Of a stretch of DNA of 64,000 nt, positions 1 through 9,626 are shown in pieces. How positions within the stretch are numbered: the first letter of the stretch is position 1; every line of letters starts with the position of its first letter. The stretch comes from Sphagnum magellanicum (taxonomy: Eukaryota > Streptophyta > Sphagnopsida > Sphagnales > Sphagnaceae), in assembly GCA_021904315.1 (NCBI GenBank), contig CM038908.1, forward strand, positions 14,342,501 to 14,406,500, in the 5' to 3' direction. A model generated the notes under the pieces. It ran no database searches. It was given only the letters and a program-made list of their open reading frames with translations, and was not told the DNA's origin. Position numbers and translations under genes: made by a program.

Positions 1-176
1 TACCTGCCGCCACTGGCTTCATTGTAGTAAACATTGACGCGCTCGAGCTGAAGATCGGAGACTCCTTGATACGTCCCGGTTGGGTCGATGCCGTGCTCCT
101 CACACACAACCTCCCAGAACTTGGCACCGATCTGGTTTCCGCATTGTCCTCCTTGGATGTGCAGAATCTCACGCAT
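1..176 (-). CDS. TUBB: Beta-tubulin, first coding exon (partial)
   Basis: The minus strand from 176 downward encodes the N-terminus of beta-tubulin, the GTP-binding subunit of microtubules. It starts with the autoregulatory tetrapeptide MREI and continues with the nucleotide-binding GGQCGNQIG segment. Further on are [12 protein letters not shown] and the conserved YYNEASGGR stretch. Fifty-eight codons and two bases are visible before the window edge, all matching the near-invariant family sequence. The start is set by MREI at 174-176. The rest of the gene (the family is about 445 residues) lies outside. The purine-rich leader (roughly 177-480) looks like 5' UTR. Identity is very secure; which paralogue it is cannot be told. 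Confidence 0.96.
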   Translation of the reverse strand, partial: MREILHIQGGQCGNQIGAKFWEVVCEEHGIDPTGTYQGVSDLQLERVNVYYNEASGGR

Positions 177-745
177 CTTGGCAGAACGAGATCGAAACCC
201 CCGCAGCAAAACAAAAACAGAAGAACCGAAACCAAAGATGCAGACAAACAAATGAAGGCGCGAATAAGAGCAGAAGTGACGACGAGATCGAACTCCCCGT
301 AACAAAAGAAAACCCAAGCAGGCAAAGAAAGCAAGCAAGCAAACGACGAGAGGATAGAAGGAAGGCGCGAAGAGCAGCGCGACGGGAGAAGAGAAGCGCC
401 AGTCGAAGTAGAAGCTGAGAAAATAGAACAGATAAAGAAATGCCAGCAAAAGAAGGGAGGAAGGAAGTGCGCGGTCACATGAGTGGCAGCTCACCACTCA
501 AATCTACGAAACTTATGGATTCTTCAAAATGTCTCCAGTTTTGGTTCCACTGAAATCTACATATTATCTAATTACTTTAAGTGAGCTTAGTGTGATCTAG
601 GGACCAGGAAACTGGCAACAGGTAGCCGGTTACAAGCGAGGTAGCCGGCTACCAGACGTAAGAACCTTGGAAAGGTACTGCAGTGGAAACCGAGGGTGCC
701 TAACACGGTGCGATTTCTTGCTCCCTCCCGGAGCGGAGCAGGGAA

Positions 746-865
746 GGGATCTTACGCACAAGGTCCGTAGGGTGGGATCTTAGACATAAGGTGCGTAGGA
801 TGGGATCTTATGTGTAAGATCCCGAGGGCAAGATCTTATGCGTAAGCTCCCTAGAGCAGGGGTGT
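746..865. repeat. Degenerate ~30-bp tandem repeat (GATCTTA..GTAAG)
   Basis: About four imperfect units built around GGGATCTTA-(C/T)G(C/T)-(A)AGGT-CGTAGG follow one another. The third unit also contains its own inverse (GATCTTAYGTGTAAGATC), so the array can form small hairpins. It lies in the upstream region of beta-tubulin. No function is evident. Confidence 0.6.
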
Positions 866-965
866 AACACAATCTGAACCATCAAATGTCCTCATTTGTT
901 ACACCCTAGAGCTTGGGCTCCATCCTGGGTTCAATGCTGTCCTATACATAACCTATTTTCTAGAA

Positions 966-1400
966 GATCAAGAGTGAAATCACAACCCTCCTAACAATGG
1001 ATGAAAGGTCGGGTAAGCCTCTTCTCAATATCTGATGTCCTGTTTGGACGGCATGATGCATATGTAGAGGAAAAGAATGGTGAGAAAGTTTTGCTTGGTG
1101 AACGAACATTCACCGGAGAACAAAATCAGAGTTTGAGAACCTTTTGGACCAGAGGTTATGCACTAGATAACCGGCAAGAGGTAGTCCGTCAGATATCGAA
1201 AATAGCTAAGGATGCAAGAGCTGCAAAGGTACTTCAAGTAATCAAATGACATTAAACCGAAGACAATCCACTGTTCAGGGTTCAAGAGTGACAACATAAC
1301 CCTCTTGTTGAGGGGATGAGAAGTCAGGCAACCCCTTCTTCTCCATGGACCAAATTTCATAATCCAATGTCTTGTCCAGATGATGCATGCACGGGGAACG
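966..1400. repeat. Diverged direct duplication, ~315 bp apart
   Basis: A block at about 966-1060 (TCAAGAGTGA, ACAACCCTC, GATGA-AGGTC-GG, TTCTC, ATCTGATGTC, GATGATGCAT) is repeated with substitutions at about 1281-1390. The order of motifs is preserved, which indicates an old tandem duplication of noncoding DNA or of a decayed element. Confidence 0.55.
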
Positions 1401-2261
1401 GAAGGGTGAAAGGGTTATACTATGCTTGGTGAATGATGAGTGGAGGATGAATTAGAAGGTTCAGAACTTTAGGTTATGGTTTCAGAGATTTTTTTTGAAC
1501 AGGGTTGTTCATAGGTAGATGGGTGTGGTTAGACTATGGTTACATTCTAAACGTGGAGTGCTAGGTATGAATGCACTACACAGGCTGTAAATGAAGCGGA
1601 TGAGAGGAGGAGACAGGAGGCCACTTGGTGCAATTATTGTGGGAAAAATTTTAAATCTTTATTTAATATTATTTTAACATTTTATTTTATTTTTTGAGAT
1701 TCAAACACACCCAAAATTCAAATCTCTTTCAAACGAAACCCTGAAATTTTTTGGGTAGTAGGTCTGCCCGCAATAGGTCTGCCCCTGCAGCATTGTCGCT
1801 TCCCTTCCTGAAGGGCAAGGGCCCAAATTCGAATTTGAAAAAAAAGAAGAAAAGCCTATTGTTTGTATCTTGTGTCAATTGGTCAAAACTTAACGGATCT
1901 AAGAATAGGTCGGCTTGGAAGATCTGGACCATCCACGCGACAAAAATATCGAACTGCTCAGAAGAATTAATGGGGAAAACAACCTAAACGATTTTTAGCC
2001 ATCCGATTTCAGATCACAGGTCATTCAAGACACACTTGCTAACGGCTTTTCAAGTTAGACCTCTCAATTTACTTCCTGATTTTTTAAAAAATTAATTAAT
2101 TTTGGGGGATCCGACCGTTGCTCGGTAATGAGACATACAAGCGTTTTTCTGTTATGGTCAGGTCCAAAATCATTTTTTTAAAAAAACATTTAAATTTGAT
2201 TTTGTGGTTTTCTTTTCTCATTCAAATCGGGAAAACGCGAAAAGAAAACAACGTTAATGTC

Positions 2262-2414
2262 TGGGGTGGCAGAGTAATGTCATAATTTTCTTGACCAAAT
2301 TACACCTCATAATCTTCCGTCGATGATCATACACCCTCATAATATAGGCACTAAACGAAATGTGTCTGTTGAAACGAGTTTTCAAAAACTCGTTGAATCT
2401 GCCACCCCAGAGCA
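2262..2414. mobile_element. Candidate hAT-type MITE (12-bp TIRs)
   Basis: A 153-bp stretch begins with TGGGGTGGCAGA (2262-2273) and carries the exact inverse, TCTGCCACCCCA, at 2398-2409. The 8-bp sequence TTAATGTC occurs at 2254-2261 immediately before it and again at 2415-2422, five bases beyond the right inverted repeat. An 8-bp target-site duplication is what hAT transposons make, and G-rich 'GGGGTGGC' ends are common in that superfamily. The 5-base offset on the right is unexplained. There is no coding capacity, so it would be non-autonomous. Confidence 0.5.
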
Positions 2415-2833
2415 TTAATGTCATGGAATGGCCTCGTCCTTGCTCATTACGACGTTGGGTGTGACACCTGGCTCACCCTAATAGGGCTCGCCTGTTGCTT
2501 TAGTATGCATAATGAGCAGCGATTCAACCATTCCAGAATATGTAACGTCCAGCGCCTGCCCGTTTCATCATCCGCTCGTTTGGTCGTAAACAGAATCCGT
2601 TTTGCAGAAACAACGCCGCCGTTGTTGTCGTTGTTCCTCGCGTTGCATGCGTTCTCGCGTCTCCTCCTTTCCTCTGATTCTCAAGCGTTTTTTCTCGTGC
2701 GATCTTCTCTCCTCCCTTTTCGTACTGGATCGTTGTTGTTGTTGTTGTTGTGTTCTTCATTTTCCTACATTTTGCAGCTCATTAGTAGTTTTCCCACAAC
2801 CTTTATTCTTTTTTGAACTGACACATTATTATT

Positions 2834-3558
2834 GTTTCTTTTCCTCTATACACCTACAAACTCTTCACCGCACGCTTGCAGTCCCGTTTGTTCGTTGTTG
2901 GCAGTAATTCAAAACAAAGTTTGCGAGCTCTGCGTACTTGCAACTCTTGTCTTTTGGAGGTTCGAGGTGTGGCTTCACTCGTGTGGCTAAAGTTCTCACA
3001 GGTAAGTAATGACTATGTGTTCTGCTTTGTATTCCTCCGATTCTGCTCGATGCGTATCCATTACGATCACAAGACGTGTCGGTTTTGGCTGCTGTCTTTT
3101 TCCTTTTTATTCTTCTTGTTTTCTGTGTCTTGGAGGTCCAGAATTGGAAATGCCGTAGACTGTTGCAGAGAATAGGATCGTCGTTTTACAGGCTCTTTCT
3201 TGCACTGTCGTAATGTTTCTTTTCCTCTAGTCCAACAAACTCTTTACCGCACGCTTGCAGGACCGTTTGTTCGTTGTTGGCAGTCCGTGAACAAGTTTGG
3301 AGCTCTGCGTTCTTGTGATTCTTGTTTTTTTGGAGTGTCGAGATCCGGCTTCACTCGTGCCCGTTCTTCAGCTCAAACAGGTACGTAACTTGTGTGTTCC
3401 GCTCTGTACTCCTCCCTTTCTACTCGATGTGTATTACGATTGTCAAGAAGTGACAGTTTGAACGACTGTTTTTGTTTTGTTTTCTCTTTTTTCGCTTTTT
3501 CTGGTTTTTGTTTTGGAGGTCCAGAATTAGAAATGCAGTCGACTATCGCAGAGAATAG
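2834..3558 (+). repeat. Tandem duplication of a 5'-leader exon/intron unit
   Basis: Two copies of about 343 bp (2834-3175 and 3214-3558) share many blocks in the same order: GTTTCTTTTCCTCTA, CGCACGCTTGCAG, CGTTTGTTCGTTGTTGGCAG, GGCTTCACTCGTG, a consensus splice donor (CACAG|GTAAGT and AACAG|GTACGT), TTGGAGGTCCAGAATT and GCAGAGAATAG. The copies lie upstream of the four-helix membrane-protein ORF, whose first coding exon begins after an acceptor at 4020-4021. They therefore look like a duplicated noncoding first exon with the beginning of its intron. Confidence 0.75.
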
Positions 3559-4052
3559 AGGGATGCAGATATTGCGGATATTTTGCAGTAAACAGTTTTA
3601 TCACTCTCAAACCGTTGTCAAGAGATAGTGTTCAGCTTTGCAAGAACATAGTCCTCTGATACTGTAATGATGCCGTGAAGTTTTACTGCGTTCCGAGATA
3701 GTCTGCTTGCTCAAGATCCAGGGCGAACTTTTACGTATTTCTTTTTTGTGTAACAAAACTTCAATGCAGTTTCGTAGTATGCGCTCAGAATGCTAGCAGC
3801 TCTCTCAAAAGAGAAATTGAGTGATCTGGTTATCGAGAAGGCTGTTTTCAGTTCAAGAAGAGTGTTATGAGATGCAGTGTTTTCGGATTATGGCTTGAGA
3901 ATGTGAACATCTCTGTCGTCTCAGTTGTGAATGACAACAGTAGAGAGAAATGTCAACCTTTCTGTGTGCCCTACTTCAAGATCATTGGAATTGGCAATTG
4001 ACATTTCTGACAGTCACACAGGTGTGTGAAATTGGAAGGGAAGTCTGGAATC

Positions 4053-4939
4053 ATGGCAGGGAGATCACTCAAAGGGCAATTGGCGTTTGTATCAACTGGC
4101 CTTCTCTCTATTTTGAACCTTCTGGCCACCATCGGAGGGATTGCAGGCATTGTGATCATTTGTGCACTGGAGCATGCACCCAGCAGTATAGGATGGCTCT
4201 TGATTGTTGTAGGTGGTTTCACAGTGGCTTCAGGATTGATTGGGATTTTTACAAGCAATCGGCGAGGTTGCTTCACATGGCAAGCAGTTCTTCTGATGTT
4301 TGCTCTTGTTGGTCTGATTTCGGCATCCTTGGTCATTTTCTTCAAGCCCACTCTGGTTCTGCAACGGATGAATCTCAAAATTAGTGAATCCAGTGCCCGG
4401 AAGATCATGAAGTTTCAGGCTGCGATTTTCTTCATTGTGTTCTGCATTGATGTGAGTGTCTTGTCATTGTTTTATGAATGGTTGCAATGCAACCATACTC
4501 TTTTTTGTATACATCTCTTTCTTTTGATTTCACACAATTCAAAACATGTTCAGACTCTATTGCCATAATGCTGCTGCAACCAAAGTCTTTGGTGGGTGAA
4601 GTGCTTGTATTGGTGTGAAGTTTTGGTGAGTAGTTAGCTGCTGGACAGTCTGGTTGGTTCTTCTTCACCTAATCTTTCAGTGGTTCATTTGTTCAGGTGA
4701 TGGTCCTCATCCTTGGTACCTGTGTCAACTGCTGTGATCTTGTTGATTATTATGAGGACCTTGAATTGGCAAACCGCAAGAGAGCTGACCTGGGACGCAC
4801 ACAAGCTGAGTCAGGTCGACGGGCATCCAAGAAAGAAGACACAAAAGCATCTCAGCTGGCACAGAAAATGAAAGACAAGTATGGGAAGTGGACGAGTGAT
4901 GGTGAAAGTAACACAAACAGGAGGGCAACACTTGGATAG
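4053..4939 (+). CDS. Four-helix membrane protein of unknown function
   Basis: Two exons join in phase: 4053-4451 (donor GTGAGT) and 4697-4939 (acceptor TTCAG), giving 213 residues. Four hydrophobic segments are visible, at about residues 10-38, 46-66, 77-97 and 121-143, with short loops. A Cys cluster (TCVNCC) at the end of helix 4 is followed by a charged, Lys-rich C-terminal tail that ends in polar residues. There is no large extracellular loop, so it is not a canonical tetraspanin. No signal peptide is apparent. The start ATG at 4053 is the first after the 5'-UTR intron acceptor at 4020-4021 that gives the membrane protein; an in-frame ATG at 4026 would add nine residues. I do not recognise the family. 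The leader upstream is duplicated, so alternative first exons are likely. Confidence 0.75.
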
Positions 4940-7900
4940 ACTCTGTGACACTAGAGGGGGAAGTCTACATGAGCTGGGTTTTCATGAAAGTATATCACTT
5001 TCCAAGGGAAACCAAGTCAATATTCCAGTCTGTTGCTAGATTAGCAGGTATTCTCCCATGAAGGTTCAAAGGTGGTGAGATTGGCTAAGCAAAGTCTGCA
5101 CAATTGACATCTACTGTGCTTGTATGGGATGAAAGGATGCTCCCAATCAGACTAGTTGGGAAGTTTGGAAGGTCATGAGATGTGTGTCCTTACTTTTGGA
5201 CAGAACATGAAGGAGGGTTAATATTCTCCATCTGTTTTAGGGTTTTCACTGGGAAACCCCAGTTTTGTTTCTTACATGTCAGCATGTAGACCAAATTCAG
5301 TTTGACATTTCTCTGTTGTGCCTCCATCTATGGGATTGTAGTTTGACCCAGAAACACAGTGATAGAAGCATAGTGGCTAGTGATATTTGGTCAAGATGGG
5401 TGAATGGGTGATTGAATGAACAAAGTCTTACTATGAAGAACAAATGGCAACTACTTGTACTTGATGTTCTGGTGGGACGTGACACTAGGATAGTAGGTGA
5501 GTATGTATTCCAACATTCCTCTTTTCTTACTCTGGATCCATGAGGCAACCATCATGCCAAAGTGGGCACAAGAGGATTCAGAAAAGTACCTGATTTCCAC
5601 AAGTTGGTGGTTTGTGTCTTTTTTCCCATAATGTCATGTGAACTATGATCTCAAACTGCAGCCACATTGTTCGACTCAACTCTTTGTATATTTTTATCAG
5701 GCAGATGCAGCTTTGAGTGCAGTTTATTCTGACTTTCATGGACAACACATTGCACACTATCTTGTCACCTGTTCTGCCATTTCAGATTGGATCAAATCTC
5801 ATCCTAGTTCAGGTACTTTCCTCTGCCCATCTTCATCAGTAAGTGGCAAAATCTGAAGGGGATACTCTACTTATCATCTTACAGTAAAAGCATAATCTCT
5901 GCTTCTTACTCTAAGATTTGAAATCAGTTTCTCAAGGTTGGACACTAGCATAGCATTTTGTGGGAGGGGAAGGGGTGTGCTAAAGTGCTAAATGGATATC
6001 CTTTCCTTATATGTCTCCACACATGTTTGTCCATCTTTCCCAAGCAATTCACAAAGGGTGGATACAACTACATTCACGAGTGTGTTTCTGAGCAACAAGG
6101 GAAATATAGCCTTGTTTGTCAATTCCAACAACCTCTGCAGGTTGTTGGTGGTCATGATATTGTGCCTAGTGATGGGAAAAGGATCTGTTGACATCTCTGC
6201 ACACATGTTTCATCACTTTTAAGTATGGGTTGTACCTGCTGAAGGAACCTACAAAAAGCTAATGAAAAATAGTTACTGCTCAGTGCTTTGGATGTCATAA
6301 TACATACCATTTTGCTGCTTTTCAGAAGCATTTCACCAATTTTCAATTTGATCTTAATCTAAGTTTAACTGAGTTACATAGTTTAATCAAGTTTTTTTGC
6401 TCTGCACTACAGGAGATGATCAACTGTTTTTCCCCTCATGTTTTCATCTGGTTTATGATATTTAAGTTAATAAAATAAAACTTTCAAATCAAATGAAAAA
6501 TAAAAACCTGCACATCATAAAGGAACGAGCGGAATTGGTCATATTTTTACTGGTGGGCCTGTGGAGAGAGGTTCCATGGTCCAACTTGAGATTGGACAAT
6601 TGAGCTTGAAATTTGCACTTGATGAACCCCCACCCATCTCACACTTCTCCTTTAAACTTTTTTGGGGACTAGAAACAAACCAAGTCAATAATTGTGCACA
6701 AATTGCTCATCCCAATTTGTAAGCAAAAGACAAAGTGGTTGCAAATTGTCAAAGACGGATTCAAACATACCACACTCATATATACAGGACTACATCTGGC
6801 TTTGCATGACAAGTAGTGTTGCACTCCAAAGTTTGATTTTCTTCACCCACAAGAGGGGATTGATCATTGATGGATGTGAGAATAGGCTTGCTTTGCTTGG
6901 GTGCACTTTCCATTGGAAAAAGTGGGCAAGCTTTTATGGTCTCTTGAATGTTATTATTGGTGGACTAAATCATTCAAAAAAGTTTGAATTTGTCAAGTTT
7001 TTATTACATAACAAAGTTCACATTATGGACACACTCCCCAATGAGCCTAAAGTTCAAAGCAAGGACCTATATGCCTTAGTTGATGTTTGGGTTCACCTGT
7101 GTGTAACCTACCTACCTAATCCTGCAATGGAGAGGTTCTGTGGGGTAGGTAGAAGAGTATGTGCTTAGTAGCTAAGTAGGTGCATGTAGATGGTCAGTAC
7201 ACATGCAAGGGCTAGGTACCGAGCTGTTAGTAGCAAAAACAGAAATTAGTTAACCACCTGTCATCTAGTGGGTTGTTAGCAGTGTTTTTTTAATAATTTT
7301 TAAAAGTAAAAAGTAATTCAATTTATTTTTAAATTTTAATTTATTATTATATAAGTAATTTTATTTTCCAATTTTGGCACTGTGGTCACCAAAGAAGACC
7401 CACTGTCAATTGTACACTGGCTTTTTGGGGGAAAAAAACCCTTTAAAAATCCACATATTTTGAGGGACAAAAGTCACATGTTGTCATATGTAGAAAATCA
7501 GTTCCTATTGCTCACCAGAACTAGGCAGGATTCTTTAAAAATATATAATTCACTGTCTGACCTTTAGCCAAATTTGGCTCATTCCTCTTGTGGATTATAG
7601 CCAGTCCACCTACTTGACTTCTCTACACTGTTGACAAACAAATATTTTTAGCACAAATTCATTGCCATTATGTCTCTAAAAGGAGAGGGGAGCTGGTGTT
7701 AGCAATAAGTTTTTTTTTTTTTATAAATGGAAAGAGAAATGAACATATGAACACTTCATACTTTTATTGGGCAATTTTGAAGAAAGGGAAACAAGACACA
7801 CCACTCCTTCTAGAAAGGTTTAGAGACAACAAAGACATGAGAAGAACAATTGTCTCTCATATTTGAAAGTACTTCAAATCATGCCATGTCTTCAACTCAA

Positions 7901-9180
7901 CGTAATTTAGTAAAAGCCTTTAAAGACCCTCCTTCCATACAATTCGTAAGTCCACTCAACACCAAAACCTAACCGACCAAATTGTTTGAAATAAAATCAT
8001 GTTCAAACTTTTGAAACTTTAAACATATTCAAAAGAGAGGGTGATCTTTGAAAATTAAAAAATGCTTTCAAATCATCTAAAGGAAAATGAATCTTGAATG
8101 AAACAACGTGAAGGAATGACATACATGTATTAATGGAACTTGAAACAGATTGAATAGCATGACCAAGTAAAATAGTTTGAGTATAGTTTGGTGTCTAGTG
8201 ATGTTAAACACTAGGATAACAACAATCATCGACAGACCTTTTAATTTGATTTGGAGGTTAAATTGTATTGATATTTGAAATTATATTGTATGTTTTCAAT
8301 GTTTAAAAAGTAAGTAATTTAGTAAGTCAACAATTTTTTTTAATCTATAAGTTTTCATTTGTAATTTATCCTGATTAGTGTATTAATTTCATATTCAACT
8401 TCATTTTGTGATGTGAGCCTCCATTTTGTGGGCCATGATGTATATGCTTTTTCCATGTCCAAAATAGATTATGGATAATATAGGATTTTGTTGTGATATT
8501 TAACCGAATTAATGCCTTTACTTTAAGGTTTCTGATGGATTCAATTTTCAGGTATTGTGTAAATTTTAAATGGTTTATAAACTAATTTTGTTTGAGTATT
8601 TGTTTCCATGTGAAGACAAACTAAAATAGATAGGGTGCACCAAAGGCCCATAAATGTTTAACCCAAAGCTCAAACGCATTGCACACCAAAACACAACCAT
8701 ATGGAGGTAACTGAAAACTCATTGTGAGGACCCAATTGAAAATGTCAAAGCGCCCCCCCCCCAAAGGAAATCCCCTTGGTTGATTTATTTGCTAGATTTT
8801 CTATGGAATAAAAGGGTTTCAAAGTTCCTTTTAAAAATCTAAAATCAATAGCAAATTAGGTACACAATTTAAACCAATTTCCAAACTTTTCTAGCCAATC
8901 CCATCCGAAAGGAGCCCAATAACTAAGAAATAAATAAAACCACTAGACACAATCCATGAAAGATATTACTATTATTCAAAAGAGAAACTTGTTTGTGGGT
9001 AGCTGAACGTTTTACTACGTGAATCACACACACCAAAAAAGAAAACCAAAAAAGAGAAAAGAAAAAAAAGGAAATTATATTAATGAAAAAATGAAAAAGA
9101 AACTTATATCATTTCTTGGGGTTTTTTTTGTAAAGAAAAAGGTCTACCAACATTAGAAACAAGGTTGAAAATTTGAAATA
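4940..9180. other. Intergenic DNA without a supported gene
   Basis: The first 1.4 kb is probably 3' UTR and flank of the membrane-protein gene. A segment at about 5701-5814 is open and bounded by AG/GT, but it matches nothing I know. The 158-codon open frame at 6692-7168 lacks a recognisable motif or splice context. From 7200 the DNA is AT-rich, with poly(A/T) runs and a C11 run near 8752. A copy of a dispersed repeat lies at about 7410-7600 (see the entry at 57.2 kb). Confidence 0.55.
7410..7600 (+). repeat. Dispersed repeat, copy A (pair at ~57.17-57.36 kb)
   Basis: The block ends with CTGACCTTTAGCCAAATTTG followed by GCT and, a few bases on, CTTGTGGAT. The same arrangement with few changes ends the block at 57315-57358. 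Both are preceded by a TTTTTGGGGGAAAAA motif about 140 bp upstream. The element is noncoding and of unknown class. Confidence 0.5.
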
Positions 9181-9195
9181 ATAAATGGGTTTCTG

Positions 9196-9265
9196 CCACG
9201 TGGAGGCTACAGGTCAATGACTAATGAGCCAAGTGGAAAGGGCGGGAGGACCTATGAGACACGTG
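9196..9265 (+). promoter_or_regulatory. Paired G-box/ABRE motifs upstream of the proline-rich gene
   Basis: CCACGTGG at 9196-9203 and GACACGTGGC around 9258-9267 both contain the CACGTG core bound by plant bZIP and bHLH factors. The second has the full ACGTGGC form typical of abscisic-acid response elements. They lie about 430 and 370 bp before the ATG at 9627. Paired ABREs suggest stress or ABA control, but this is inference from motif and spacing only. Confidence 0.45.
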
Positions 9266-9626
9266 GCAGAACTCCATTCGTCTATCATAGAGGGCGGGAA
9301 TAGGAAGAAGTCTGCCGGGTGCATGCGTTTCTGTGTCCCGCGAGGACTCTGTCGCGTGCAGAGATCCGGCGTCGCGGGTGGTGCAGATCCCCAAAATTGC
9401 TTCTCATCACGGCGATTTGTGAAGACAATCTGCCTCTCTCGTTTCCGCGTCTGGTGAGATCTGAAGAGAAAGAAAGAAAGAAAGAAATCATCTGATCTAC
9501 TTCTTTGTAGTTGTGGTTTCCATTTTGTGCTCAGTAGTAGAGTAGCTTGGCAGAAGCTCGAGGACGTGAAGAAGACTCGAGAAGAAGACACAGTGTTTGC
9601 TGGGTTGGCAATTCGCGTAATACTCA

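Larger units (their letters stand above)
177..2250. other. Intergenic region upstream of tubulin
   Basis: No credible gene is seen here. It contains the purine-rich tubulin leader, a 14-bp perfect palindrome at 640-653, a short tandem array (746-865) and a diverged direct duplication (966-1400). After about 1640 the sequence is AT-rich and simple. The 82-codon open frame at 1001-1249 sits inside the duplication and has no family resemblance I can recognise. Confidence 0.6.

Noticed and set aside
5701-5814. AG/GT-bounded open segment that looks like an exon
   Set aside because: Neighbouring segments do not join in phase to anything recognisable; it may be chance in 3' flanking DNA.
6692-7168. 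158-codon open frame, plus strand
   Set aside because: No recognisable motif, AT-rich flanks, no splice or promoter context. Possibly a transposon relic, but I cannot support it.
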